From assembly GCF_001613225.1 (NCBI RefSeq), contig NZ_BDBY01000362.1:1-43138 (forward strand): a stretch of DNA of 43,138 nt. Direction: 5' to 3'. Positions 10,111-18,367 of this stretch are shown in pieces (the first letter of the stretch is position 1; each line of letters opens with the position of its first letter). A program made the position numbers and the translations under genes. This DNA comes from Nocardia pseudovaccinii NBRC 100343 (GTDB lineage Bacteria; Actinomycetota; Actinomycetes; Mycobacteriales; Mycobacteriaceae). Under the pieces are notes generated by a model that saw nothing but the letters and a program-made list of their open reading frames with translations, was not told the origin of the DNA and searched no databases.

Positions 10111-10764
10111 TCAGCCGCGGTAGCCGGTGCCGGGGATGCGGAGCGTGTAGTCGGCGCACAGGTAGGTCTCGGGTACCTGCTCGGTCACCGGCACCTCGAA
10201 ATAATCGTCCCTGGTCCGTACCGCGAGGTACTGGTCCTTGGCATCGCGATGACACCACATGCCGGTGAGGCCGTGGCCGTACGGCGAGTAGTCGGAGAAC
10301 AGGCAGGTAATGCAGGAGAGCAGGCGGATGTCGTCCGGGAACTGTTGCCCGAGCCGGAACAGCGCGTCCTCGAAGTATCGGTCGGTGCCCTGGTAGGTCT
10401 TCCCGTCGATCTCGATGGCGAGTTCGAGTGACTCCCCCGCCCCGCCGGGCGGCAGTGTCAGCCGGAAGTGCATCACACCGGGTCGGCGCTGGTCGCGCAG
10501 TTGCACCGAGCAGGGCAGCTCGCCGGAGAATGCGCAGCCCGAGAGGACATCCCACTGGTCGACGGGCAGCCCGACCCGAAGCGCGGCGCCCTTGTCATAG
10601 GGGCCGAGCGCGTCGAAGTCCGGGCCCGCCACCGGAACGCCACGGATAACCGTCCGGATATCGAACCGGTTCGCACCCCAGTGCCGAGATGGCCCGACCC
10701 GCCACATGATGGGCTCGGTACCGTGCCCGTCGGTGTAGGTTCCCGGAAAAACCTGCGGCTGCAC
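10111..10764 (-). CDS. DUF6304-like cytosolic protein
   Basis: Conserved protein of unknown function, 217 residues. It has an N-terminal beta-rich half (FPGTYTDGHGTEPIMWRV, RTVIRGVPVAGPDFDAL) and a C-terminal half with the motif SCITCLFSDYSPYGHGLTGMWCHRDAK. That motif has Cys-X2-Cys plus a later Cys-His, which could bind a metal. It ends with LCADYTLRIPGTGYRG. I associate this C-terminal pattern with the family annotated DUF6304 in Streptomyces and other bacteria, but from memory only. No signal peptide or membrane segment. It lies 62 nt upstream of lepA on the same strand and could be co-transcribed with it; a functional link is not established. Confidence 0.65.
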   Translation of the reverse strand: MQPQVFPGTYTDGHGTEPIMWRVGPSRHWGANRFDIRTVIRGVPVAGPDFDALGPYDKGAALRVGLPVDQWDVLSGCAFSGELPCSVQLRDQRRPGVMHFRLTLPPGGAGESLELAIEIDGKTYQGTDRYFEDALFRLGQQFPDDIRLLSCITCLFSDYSPYGHGLTGMWCHRDAKDQYLAVRTRDDYFEVPVTEQVPETYLCADYTLRIPGTGYRG

Positions 10765-10829
10765 AGCTCGATCCTTCTTCCACGACGAATTGCCCGACTC
10801 TAACGGAGAATTCGCCGTATTTTCGGCGG

Positions 10830-11558
10830 GTGGAGAAGTTGGTTTTCGTCCTGCGCCGATCCGATGCCGAGGCGACCGAGTCGTGGTGCGAATCGTTGCG
10901 CACCACCGTGGCCGCGCGACTGGTCGACCTCGGGGTTGCGGGTGTCACCGTCTATGTCCGTGATGCGGCAGTCCAGGCCGCGCTGATGCGAATGGTGACG
11001 CTCGACCCGCCGATCGCCGCGGCGGTCACGGTCTGGGTCGAGCAGAGCTACGGTCCCGCGGCCACGGCCGCGGCGGATATCCTCGCCGAATTCGCGACCG
11101 CGGCACACGGCTACCTGGTGACCGAGTCGGTGCCGCTGCGGCTCGACGATTCGGTCCCGACCCGCACCGAGGGGTTCGGCAACCTCGCCTTCCTGCGCAA
11201 GCCCGCCGAACTCACGCGGGCGCAATGGCTGAGTGACTGGCAGGGACGGCACACCGCCGTGGCCATCGAGACGCAGTCGACGTTCGGCTACACGCAGAAC
11301 GTGGTGGTCCGGGCGATCACCCCGGACGCGCCCGCCATCGATGCCATTGTCGAGGAACAGTTTCCGGCCGCAGCGCTCACCGACCCGCTGGTCTGGTACG
11401 GCGCGCGCGACGCGGCCGAGTTCCAGGACCGGGTGCGGCGCATGCTGGACTCGGTCGCGCGGATCGGCGCCGATCGCAACCTCGATACCGTCTCCGCCAG
11501 CAGATATTCGGTGCTGCAACCGTTTTCGACACGGACAACGCAGCGGACCGGCGCATGA
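10830..11558 (+). CDS. EthD-domain protein
   Basis: Probable member of the dimeric alpha/beta-barrel (EthD) superfamily, 242 residues. The N-terminal part is a ferredoxin-like strand-helix pattern (KLVFVLRRSDAEATESWCESLRTTVAARLVD). A second unit around 130-200 has the EthD-like core: LRKPAELTRAQWLSDWQGRHTAVAIETQSTFGYTQNVVVRAI. This corresponds to the family's 'r...f..yW...H' signature. EthD proteins range from accessory factors of ether degradation to polyketide cyclases and oxidoreductases, so a reaction cannot be named. The start is GTG at 10830, 65 nt from the divergent start of the DUF6304-like gene, so both promoters must fall in that gap or within the coding ends. Confidence 0.75.
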   Translation: MEKLVFVLRRSDAEATESWCESLRTTVAARLVDLGVAGVTVYVRDAAVQAALMRMVTLDPPIAAAVTVWVEQSYGPAATAAADILAEFATAAHGYLVTESVPLRLDDSVPTRTEGFGNLAFLRKPAELTRAQWLSDWQGRHTAVAIETQSTFGYTQNVVVRAITPDAPAIDAIVEEQFPAAALTDPLVWYGARDAAEFQDRVRRMLDSVARIGADRNLDTVSASRYSVLQPFSTRTTQRTGA

Positions 11559-11630
11559 TGCGCGAACTCGCCCTACCGGGCGGTAAGCAGTGCTGATGAG
11601 AACGCGAGATCGCGCCGTTACCATCCAAGG

Positions 11631-12209
11631 ATGGCCCGAACTTGGAACACGATCGGCAAGCAGCTAGGCCTCATCGCGAAGGAGCAGGGTCCCAAGATCG
11701 TCAAGCAGCAGGGACCGAAGCTGGTGGACAAGCTCCAGCGCTCATCACTGCTCGAGCGCGCGGTCGGGTCGCTGGCGACACGTAAGGCACCCGCTGTCGC
11801 GATCCGGCCGACCGCCTCGACCCCGGTACCGACCGGCGAGCGGGCCAGGCAGATCGTCTACTGCCCGCAGCTGGACGGCAGGGCCGATCCGGGCGAGATC
11901 GTGTGGACCTGGGTGCCCTATGAGGAGGATCCGAATAACGGCAAGGACCGTCCGGTGCTCGTCGTCGGACGCGACCGACGGACCCTGCTCGGGCTGATGC
12001 TGTCGTCGAATCCGGAGCGCGCGCACGACCGCGACTGGGTCGGAATCGGCAGTGGCAGTTGGGATCACGAGGGCAGGCCGAGCTGGGTCCGCCTCGATCG
12101 AGTACTCGACGTCCCGGAGGACGGCATCCGTCGCGAAGGCGCGATCCTCGCCCGCAAGACCTTCGACCTGATCGCCCACCGACTTTGTGCAGAATACGCT
12201 TGGCACTGA
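11631..12209 (+). CDS. PemK/MazF-like protein with basic N-terminal extension, no adjacent antitoxin
   Basis: 192 residues. Residues 1-75 are basic and helical (GKQLGLIAKEQGPKIVKQQG), predicted non-globular. Residues 78-190 resemble the MazF/PemK barrel: RQIVYCPQLDGRADPGEIVWTWVPYEEDPNNGKDRPVLVVGRD gives the entry strand followed by the conserved KxRPxLVV element, and DHEGRPSWVRLDRVLDVPEDGI is the later 'S.v.ld.v..v' region. In MazF the Arg and Ser/Thr around these elements form the RNA cleavage site. No small antitoxin-like gene lies next to it; the upstream gene is an EthD protein and downstream is a membrane protein. An orphan or housekeeping paralogue of MazF is therefore likelier than an active toxin pair. 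ATG 11631 fits the conserved start MARTW. Confidence 0.72.
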   Translation: MARTWNTIGKQLGLIAKEQGPKIVKQQGPKLVDKLQRSSLLERAVGSLATRKAPAVAIRPTASTPVPTGERARQIVYCPQLDGRADPGEIVWTWVPYEEDPNNGKDRPVLVVGRDRRTLLGLMLSSNPERAHDRDWVGIGSGSWDHEGRPSWVRLDRVLDVPEDGIRREGAILARKTFDLIAHRLCAEYAWH

Positions 12210-12225
12210 TAGGGAATCGGGTGCT

Positions 12226-12636
12226 GTGGTGAATCGGGTTCTCGGGCCGACGAAAATCGCAATGCTGATCACCGACGTCGGCTTCCTGCTCTACTGGACG
12301 ATCGCGTTCGCGCACGTCATCCCGCCCGAATGGGCCTATAAGGACTACACCGATCCGATACTCAGCGATTGGAACAACTCGTTCGTGCTGCTCGATCTGG
12401 CCGCCAGCGGCACCGGGCTGGCCAGCCTGTGTCGCGCACCCGGTTGGCGCACGCTGATGACGGTCTCGCTGACCTTGACCAGCGTGGCCGGACTGCAAGC
12501 CATCGCGTTCTGGACGTTGCGTGCGGATTTCAGCGCGCTCTGGTGGGTGCCCAACCTGTTCCTGCTGCTGTTCCCGCTGCCCGCACTGATCGCCCTGACC
12601 TGTGCCGCTGGATCCGAAAAGCGCCCGGCGGCATAG
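12226..12636 (+). CDS. Four-helix membrane protein, DUF5360/YvaD-like
   Basis: Small integral membrane protein of 136 residues with four predicted transmembrane helices: KIAMLITDVGFLLYWTIAFA; SFVLLDLAASGTGLASLC; LMTVSLTLTSVAGLQAIAFWTL; and WVPNLFLLLFPLPALIALT. The first two loops contain the charged DYTDPILSDWN. The pattern fits DUF5360 (YvaD-like) proteins, function unknown. The frame is open from GTG 12187, which would overlap the MazF-like gene by 23 nt. I prefer GTG 12226 because AGGGAA lies 9 nt before it and the first helix then starts right after a short basic N-terminus; GTG 12229 is equally possible. Confidence 0.65.
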   Translation: MVNRVLGPTKIAMLITDVGFLLYWTIAFAHVIPPEWAYKDYTDPILSDWNNSFVLLDLAASGTGLASLCRAPGWRTLMTVSLTLTSVAGLQAIAFWTLRADFSALWWVPNLFLLLFPLPALIALTCAAGSEKRPAA

Positions 12637-12663
12637 GGATTCAGCGCGCCGGGTGGATCGGCA

Positions 12664-13452
12664 TCAAGACACCATTTCGCGGGAACGGCCGAAGAGCAGC
12701 CCGTAGACCAGCGCGCCCAGTACGCCACCGATGAGCGGGAACACCACGAAGACCCAGACCTGGGGTCCCGCACCGTTCTGGTAGAAGGCGACAGCGAGGC
12801 TGCGGGCCGGATTCACCGAGGTGTTGTCCACCGGGATCGAGATCAGGTGGATGACCGCGAGCGTGACGCCGATCGACAGACCGGCCAGCGGAATATCGGA
12901 GATCTGGTCGGTGGAGGCCAGCACCACGAATACCAGCAGCGCGGTCAGCATGACCTCGATGATGATCGTCGCGGACAGGCCGTATCCGTTCTCGATCACC
13001 ACCTGTCCGAGCGGACCGCGCACCGCGGACGGACTGTGCTTACCCCAGCCGTTCGCCCCGAGCCCGTCGACCGCACGATCGTAGGACGGCAGATTCTTCG
13101 CGATCGCGAACAGCACGATTCCGGCCAGGAATCCACCGATCAGCTGCGCGATCACATAGCCGACCGCGGAGATCACCGAAAGCCTGCCGAGCAGCAGCTG
13201 CCCGAGGGTCACGGCCGGATTCACATGGCAGCCGGAGATCGGGCCGATCGCGTAGACCAGGAACAGCAGAGACAGGCCGAAGGCCAGTGCCACACCCAGC
13301 GGCCCGACGCGCTGACCGGCCAGCACCGCGGTGCCGACACCGCTCATGACCAGAACGAATGTGCCGAGTGCCTCGGCGGCCCACTTCTTGGCCTCCGGCG
13401 TCGGCTCCAGTTCGGTGACTTCCTCGACGACTTCCTGAGCAGTGGGAGACAT
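12664..13452 (-). CDS. aqpZ: Aquaporin Z-type water channel
   Basis: Major intrinsic protein with six transmembrane helices and the two half-helix NPA boxes: HVNPAVTLG in the first half and SVNPARSLA in the second. The selectivity filter reads as water-specific aquaporin rather than glycerol facilitator: HLISIPVDNTSVNPARS supplies the His, the small residue and the Arg as in E. coli AqpZ, and loop E lacks the Asp of GlpF. The N-terminal 25 residues are acidic (TAQEVVEEVTELEPTPEAKK), longer than usual. The start is ATG 13452: GGAAGG sits about 8 nt upstream, whereas the GTG three codons earlier would abut that ribosome site. It converges on the DUF5360-like gene. It probably gives rapid water flux during osmotic change. 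Confidence 0.93.
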   Translation of the reverse strand: MSPTAQEVVEEVTELEPTPEAKKWAAEALGTFVLVMSGVGTAVLAGQRVGPLGVALAFGLSLLFLVYAIGPISGCHVNPAVTLGQLLLGRLSVISAVGYVIAQLIGGFLAGIVLFAIAKNLPSYDRAVDGLGANGWGKHSPSAVRGPLGQVVIENGYGLSATIIIEVMLTALLVFVVLASTDQISDIPLAGLSIGVTLAVIHLISIPVDNTSVNPARSLAVAFYQNGAGPQVWVFVVFPLIGGVLGALVYGLLFGRSREMVS

Positions 13453-13617
13453 ACGCGCCACCTTCCGAGAGGATCTTCCCCGTATGCACGGAGTTTTGCC
13501 TTGGACCTGCTACGAAAATCACGGCTGATGTGAAACTGGACGTTACGCGAGACGGGTGAGCACTACAACGCTGACCCTTTCGAGCGGACCGCAAGCGATC
13601 GCTACGGCCGGGCTCGG

Positions 13618-14460
13618 CTAGGCGAGCCTGGTTATCTCCACCACAACCTCCAAATCGGTCGAACCGCCGCCGGAGAAAATGCCCTTCAGCGGCGGCACAT
13701 CCGCATAGTCACGGCCGACGCCGACGGATATGTGCTGTTCGTTGATGGCGATATTGTTGGTCGGGTCGTAGCCCCACCACGCACCGGTCCAGGCCTCGAT
13801 CCAGGCGTGCGACTGTCCCGCCACCGTCGTATTGATCTCGGCGGCGGGATTGGGATGCAGATATCCGGAGACGTAGCGGCTCGGAATCCCCATGCTGCGC
13901 AATAGCACCAGGGTCAGATGCGCGTAATCCTGGCATACGCCTTGACGTTCGGCGAAGGCCTGCACGGCCGAGGTGTGCACCGAGGTGGTACCCGCGATGT
14001 AATTCATTTCGCCGTGCACCCATTCGGCCGCGCGCACAACGGCTTTCGCGGGCGGGACGCCGCGCGCGAGCTGTTTCGCGATCGCCGCCAGCTTCTTGTC
14101 CTGTGGAACATAGGCGGTCGGCGAGAGCATTTCGTCGAAACGGTCACCGATGTGTTCGTAGTGCAACTCCTCCCAGGACAGCTCTTCGGCCGGACCGGCG
14201 AACGGTTCGGTCTCCACCACCGATGATCCGGTGACCTCCAATTCGGTATGCGGCGCGTGCAGATCGAAGGAGGTGACCGCGGTACCCCAGTAGTCGGTGT
14301 AGCGATAGGACCGGGTGGATGGCACCGTCTCGACCCGATTCAGGATGACGTTCTGCCTGCTGTCCGCGCGCGGAGTGAGCCGAGCCTCGTTGAACGACCG
14401 GGTGACCGGGGAGTCGTAAACATACCCGGTGGTGTGCACCACCCTGATCCGCCAGCTCAC
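13618..14460 (-). CDS. Transglutaminase-like cysteine protease/amidase
   Basis: 280-residue protein with an N-terminal bacterial transglutaminase-like beta domain (1-110) and a transglutaminase core. The catalytic triad is visible: Cys in RQGVCQDYAHL, His in GQSHAWIEAW and Asp in WGYDPTNN. No signal peptide, so it is cytosolic. It is the last of three coupled genes (ATP-grasp, alpha-E, transglutaminase), overlapping the alpha-E stop by 4 nt (GTGA). The same trio is conserved in mycobacteria (Rv2411c-Rv2409c as I recall) and many proteobacteria. By family logic the ATP-grasp protein would form an amide bond and this enzyme would cleave or exchange one; the substrate is unknown. Confidence 0.92.
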   Translation of the reverse strand: MSWRIRVVHTTGYVYDSPVTRSFNEARLTPRADSRQNVILNRVETVPSTRSYRYTDYWGTAVTSFDLHAPHTELEVTGSSVVETEPFAGPAEELSWEELHYEHIGDRFDEMLSPTAYVPQDKKLAAIAKQLARGVPPAKAVVRAAEWVHGEMNYIAGTTSVHTSAVQAFAERQGVCQDYAHLTLVLLRSMGIPSRYVSGYLHPNPAAEINTTVAGQSHAWIEAWTGAWWGYDPTNNIAINEQHISVGVGRDYADVPPLKGIFSGGGSTDLEVVVEITRLA

Positions 14461-15431
14461 AGCTCTCCCTCCACCTGCGCATGGTTATCGTGACTGCTGC
14501 GCAGATCGGTCCAGGCCACCCACGGCGCGGCGTGGAAGTACTGCAGCGCGATCGCCTCGCTGACCTCGCGACAGGTCTTCTGCAGCGAGAGCAGACGATT
14601 CTGCAGATCCTCCAGCAGCGCACCGGGCGGCAGGAATTCGAGTTCGCTGCGGGCCCTGCCGAGCAGCCGCTGCGCCTCGTGGCGCGCGCCGACCCGGCTG
14701 CTCGGGCGCTGATCGAGTTCGGCGAGGCAGGCCTCGGCCACCCGCACCGAATGAAACACCGAACGCGGGAAAAGCCGGTCCAGCAGGATGAATTCGGCGA
14801 CCAGATTGGCGTCGAGCGCGCCGCGATGGGTGCGCAGATAGGTGTCGTGCGCGCCCGCCGAGCGCAAAACGGTCACCCAAGCCGGTGACGAGGTGCGGTC
14901 GCCTGCGCGCGAAAGCAGCAGGCGCACAGTCATATCCACCCGTTCGATGGAGCGACCGAGCAGCAGGAAGCGATAGCCGTCGTCGCGGCTGAGGGTGGAA
15001 TCGGAGAGACCGGCGAACATCGCCGCCCGATCCTTGATGTAGTGGAAGAACTCGTGCGGGCCGAGACCGCGGGCGGCCTTCTCGGTGGCCGTGAGCCCGA
15101 TATAGGTGGCGTTCAGGCACTCCCACATCTCGCTGGACGTGACTTCGCGTGCACCCCTGGCATTTTCGCGGGCATTGGCGATCGAGTCGACGATGGAGTT
15201 GCCGTGGTCGTGACTGAATGCGACGAGGTCGGTGACCGACCAGACATCGAGTTCGACGTCTGGCGGTTCGATACCGAGCACTCGCAACAGCACTCGCGAG
15301 GTTCGGTCCGGGTCCACCGTGGCGTCCTCGAGCAACTGATGCACCGCGACGTCGAGGATGCGGGCAGTGTCGTCTGCGCGTTCGACGTATCGTCCGATCC
15401 AGTACAGGGATTCAGCGTTGCGGGCCAGCAT
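14457..15431 (-). CDS. Alpha-E domain protein of the ATP-grasp/transglutaminase operon
   Basis: All-helical alpha-E protein of 324 residues, opening with the family signature MLARNAESLYWIGRYVERADDTARILDVAVHQLLED. Recurrent conserved elements are SILR-type helices, GLSDSTLSRDDGYRFLLLGRSIERVDMTVRLLL, and LDRLFPRSVFHSVRVAEACL. It has no known catalytic residues and is thought to be an accessory subunit of the circularly permuted ATP-grasp enzyme with which it is almost always paired or fused. The ATG start overlaps the ATP-grasp stop by one base (TGATG) and its own stop overlaps the transglutaminase GTG, so all three are probably translationally coupled in fixed ratio. Confidence 0.93.
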   Translation of the reverse strand: MLARNAESLYWIGRYVERADDTARILDVAVHQLLEDATVDPDRTSRVLLRVLGIEPPDVELDVWSVTDLVAFSHDHGNSIVDSIANARENARGAREVTSSEMWECLNATYIGLTATEKAARGLGPHEFFHYIKDRAAMFAGLSDSTLSRDDGYRFLLLGRSIERVDMTVRLLLSRAGDRTSSPAWVTVLRSAGAHDTYLRTHRGALDANLVAEFILLDRLFPRSVFHSVRVAEACLAELDQRPSSRVGARHEAQRLLGRARSELEFLPPGALLEDLQNRLLSLQKTCREVSEAIALQYFHAAPWVAWTDLRSSHDNHAQVEGEL

Positions 15432-17167
15432 CAGCGCGTCACCCCGCTCTGCTGCTGACCCCGACCTAGTCGCTGAATCTGTCGCATCGATCCCAGCCGC
15501 TGCTCCTGTTGTTGCTGCTGCTGTTGCTGATTCGACTGCGCCGCGGTCAATTCCCGGCCCAGCTCACGCTGATCGGATTGCGGCGGGTCGCTCACCAGTT
15601 CCTCGCCCGCGAGCTCGCGGTCGGCGGGTGAGGCGCGCCCGGCCAGCACCCAGGTGTCCTTACTGCCGCCGCCCTGACTCGAATTGACGACCAGCGACCC
15701 CTCCGGCAATGCCACCCGCGTCAAACCACCCGGCAGCACCCAGATGTCTTCGCCGTCATTGACCGCGAAGGGCCGCAGGTCGACATGACGCGGCACCAGC
15801 TCGTTGCCGATCTTGGTCGGCACAGTGGACAGCTGCACGACCGGCTGGGCGATCCAACCCCGCGGATCCGACTTGATCTTGCGCCGGATCGTCTCCAGTT
15901 CCCGTGGCGTGGCCACCGGACCGATGACGATGCCGTAACCGCCGGACCCCTCGACCGGTTTTATCACCAGTTCGGCGATGCGGTCGAGCACCTCCTCGCG
16001 CTCGTCGTCGAGCCAGCAGCGATAGGTATCGACATTGGGCAGCACCGGTTTTTCGGCGAGGTAATACTCGATGATCGTCGGCACATACGCGTAGGTCAGC
16101 TTGTCGTCGCCGACGCCGTTGCCGATCGCGCTGGAGATGACCACATTGCCCGCCCGCGCGGCATTCACCAGTCCGGCGACGCCGAGCACGGAATCGGGCC
16201 GGAAGTGCATGGGGTCGAGGAAGGTGTCATCGATGCGGCGATAGATCACGTCGACCTGGCGCTCCCCCGCCGTGGTCCGCATGTAGACGACATTGTCTCG
16301 GCAGAACAGGTCGCGCCCTTCGACCAGTTCCACCCCCATCTGCCTGGCCAGCAGCGAATGTTCGAAATAGGCCGAGTTGTAGACGCCGGGCGTGAGCACG
16401 ACGACCGTCGGATCGGCCTCGTTCGGCGCGGCCGACGCGCGCAGCGCGGCCAGCAGATGCGTCGGATAGTCGCCGACCGCACGCACCCGGTGCGAGGAGA
16501 ACAGATCCGGGAAGACCCGCGCCATGGTGCGCCGGTTCTCCATCACATAGGAAACCCCGGACGGTGAGCGCAGATTGTCCTCGAGCACCCGGAAGTCGCC
16601 GCGCTCGTCGCGGATGAGATCGATTCCCGCCACGTGGATGCGCACCCCGTTGGGCGGCACCAGTCCGGCGGCCTCGCGGTGGAAGTGCTGACATGAGGTG
16701 ACCAGCCGCTTAGGGATGACCTCGTCGCGCAGGATGTTCTGCTCGCCGTAGACATCGGCGAGGAACAGCTCCAGCGCCGTCACCCGCTGCTTGATCCCGC
16801 GCTCCAGCTTGGCCCATTCAGCGGCCGCGATCACCCGGGGCACCAGATCGAGTGGGAAGGGCCGCTCCTGTCCGGAGAGCGAGAAGGTGATGCCCTGATC
16901 GATGAAGGCGCGGTCGAGTGCGTCCGAGCGGGCCGCGAGATCGGCCACGTCGATCGGCGCGAGCGCCGAGAAGATTCCCCTATATGGCTGACGCACCCGG
17001 CCCTGTCCGTCGAACATCTCGTCGAAGGCGTCCGCGTACCGGCCGGGACGGTAGCCCTCGAATAGTCCTGATGTGGTTGCTCTGCCGTTGCCGTTCGCAT
17101 GCCCGTTCGACCGGACACGGGTCGGCGCAGGTGATCGCGCCGAACGTGGCGGCGAGGCGGGAGTCAT
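15431..17167 (-). CDS. Circularly permuted ATP-grasp type 2 ligase-like protein with poly-Gln tail
   Basis: First gene of the three-gene operon, 578 residues. Residues 1-40 are a variable Ala/Ser/Arg/Gly leader. The core (45-490) carries landmarks of the family: DEMFDGQGRVRQPYRGIF, QGITFSLSGQERPFPLDLVPR, the acidic cluster RVLEDNLRSPSGVSYVMENR, TPGVYNSAYFEHSLLARQMG, GVGDDKLTYAYVP, the ATP-grasp lysine/glycine loop LVIKPVEGSGGYGIVIGP, and a final RHVDLRPFAVNDG. Such proteins are expected to ligate a carboxylate to an amine through an acyl phosphate. The last 80 residues are hydrophilic and contain eight consecutive glutamines at 547-554 followed by more Gln, all in mixed CAG/CAA codons. The start at 17167 leaves 282 nt to rpsT, which is divergent. 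Confidence 0.92.
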   Translation of the reverse strand: MTPASPPRSARSPAPTRVRSNGHANGNGRATTSGLFEGYRPGRYADAFDEMFDGQGRVRQPYRGIFSALAPIDVADLAARSDALDRAFIDQGITFSLSGQERPFPLDLVPRVIAAAEWAKLERGIKQRVTALELFLADVYGEQNILRDEVIPKRLVTSCQHFHREAAGLVPPNGVRIHVAGIDLIRDERGDFRVLEDNLRSPSGVSYVMENRRTMARVFPDLFSSHRVRAVGDYPTHLLAALRASAAPNEADPTVVVLTPGVYNSAYFEHSLLARQMGVELVEGRDLFCRDNVVYMRTTAGERQVDVIYRRIDDTFLDPMHFRPDSVLGVAGLVNAARAGNVVISSAIGNGVGDDKLTYAYVPTIIEYYLAEKPVLPNVDTYRCWLDDEREEVLDRIAELVIKPVEGSGGYGIVIGPVATPRELETIRRKIKSDPRGWIAQPVVQLSTVPTKIGNELVPRHVDLRPFAVNDGEDIWVLPGGLTRVALPEGSLVVNSSQGGGSKDTWVLAGRASPADRELAGEELVSDPPQSDQRELGRELTAAQSNQQQQQQQQEQRLGSMRQIQRLGRGQQQSGVTR

Positions 17168-17449
17168 GCAAAAATCGTGCTACACGCAGCGTCGATGCCG
17201 TGTGAGACACAGGTAAATTTCTTGCATCACTCCAGGTTTACGCCCCCTTACAGCGGTCGGTAGCGTTGCTGGTCGAGCCGTTCGCGCGGTGGCGATTTCG
17301 CGTGCCGCAGTGGCAGTGATTTCGTGTGCGACGCGGCGGCTGGTACCCTCGACCTTCGGCGTCGCGTTACCTGATTACTCCGGTTGTCAACGCGCGCTCG
17401 CGAACTTTTCAGCACAGTCCACCAGCGACAGGAACACGAGGAAACAGGC

Positions 17450-17710
17450 GTGGCCAACATCAAGTCCCAGATGAAGCGGATCCGTACCAACGAGGCGGCG
17501 CGCCAGCGCAACCAGTCGGTCAAGTCCGAGCTGCGCACCGAGATCCGCAAGGTCCGCGAGGCCTTCGCGGCCGGCGACAAGGCGAAGGCCACCGATCTGG
17601 TCGTCAGTGCCAGCCGCAAGCTGGACAAGGCCGCCTCGAAGGGCGTCATCCACGCCAACCAGGCGGCCAACAAGAAGTCGGCCCTCGCGCTGGCGCTGAA
17701 CAAGCTCTGA
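17450..17710 (+). CDS. rpsT: 30S ribosomal protein S20
   Basis: Primary 16S rRNA-binding protein of the small subunit, 86 residues. The sequence is diagnostic: ANIKSQMKRIRTNEAARQRNQSVKSELRT at the N-terminus and HANQAANKKSALALALNKL at the C-terminus. It is rich in Lys, Arg and Ala, forming the three-helix bundle of S20. The start is GTG at 17450, 5 nt after GAGGAAA. The upstream extension to 17384 is not conserved in the family and would leave the ribosome site inside the gene. S20 genes are often autoregulated through weak start codons, which a GTG would suit. It is monocistronic: divergent from the ATP-grasp operon and followed by a strong terminator at 17752. Confidence 0.98.
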   Translation: MANIKSQMKRIRTNEAARQRNQSVKSELRTEIRKVREAFAAGDKAKATDLVVSASRKLDKAASKGVIHANQAANKKSALALALNKL

Positions 17711-17751
17711 TCGCACCGGTACCGCCCGCGGTACCACCCATACGTTGACGC

Positions 17752-17785
17752 AGCCGCCGTGGCCTCGATGACCACGGCGGCTTTT
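17752..17785 (+). terminator. Rho-independent terminator of rpsT
   Basis: Perfect 11-bp stem AGCCGCCGTGG (17752-17762) and CCACGGCGGCT (17772-17782) with a 9-nt loop, followed by TTTT. It begins 42 nt after the rpsT stop, the best-formed intrinsic terminator in the window. Confidence 0.9.
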
Positions 17786-18072
17786 GTCGTCGCTGATCGA
17801 CTATTGCGAGGATCACTTTTTCGGTCCGGCAGCCTGAATTCAGGTATTTCTTCAGCAATGATTCAGCAATCTCTCGATTCGGCACTGATGCGGCCCCCTG
17901 GGCGTTGAGCGGAACCGTCCCGGGAGGTGCCATCTCATCGAGACTGCCCTGGGCAAATCGGCAGGAAAGTGGCGTGCCCGCCAACATCCCCAGGTCATCC
18001 GCCGCATCCCATTCCTCGAGCCGAATTCTGATCGGGCACCACATGTCGGAGGTTCCCGCTACGATTCGGCGC

Positions 18073-18318
18073 ATGGTTACCGTGTACGCCAATCAGACGC
18101 CGGTTCGCTCCGAAGATCTGCCGGACATCATCCGCGCAGCCGAGGTCCTAGGCATCGGACTGAAGATCGAGAACGTCATGGTCCCCGATGAGGAAGGCGG
18201 CTACTCGCTGGAGTGGATCGTCACCCGGGACGAGGAAATTCCGGTCTACGAGGAGTGGGAGGGCCGGTACGAGGAGTCCGAAGAGGACATCGAACTGGTT
18301 CTCAGCTCGGTCGAATAG
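18073..18318 (+). CDS. Small acidic hypothetical protein (81 aa)
   Basis: No family recognised. The 81-residue product has an N-terminal half with a mixed alpha/beta pattern (VTVYANQTPVRSEDLPDIIRAAEVLGIGLKIENVMVP) and a strongly acidic second half (DEEGGYSLEWIVTRDEEIPVYEEWEGRYEESEEDIELVLSS). No signal peptide or membrane segment; soluble. The start is uncertain: ATG 18073 gives MVTVYANQ, while ATG 18043 adds MSEVPATIRR but neither has a clear ribosome site; GGAGG at 18048-18052 is too far from 18073. The open frame extends to 17905 but that part looks non-coding. The 287 bp between the rpsT terminator and this gene holds only a 12-bp palindrome CCTGAATTCAGG near 17833 and no other feature I can support. 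Confidence 0.6.
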   Translation: MVTVYANQTPVRSEDLPDIIRAAEVLGIGLKIENVMVPDEEGGYSLEWIVTRDEEIPVYEEWEGRYEESEEDIELVLSSVE

Positions 18319-18367
18319 ATCCCTGCGAATCCGCACCCGCACCGAGCGGGTGCGGATCTCTGAGTGC

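Noticed and set aside
11631..12636. A MazEF toxin-antitoxin operon with the DUF5360-like gene as antitoxin
   Set aside because: The downstream product is a four-helix membrane protein, not a small DNA-binding antitoxin.
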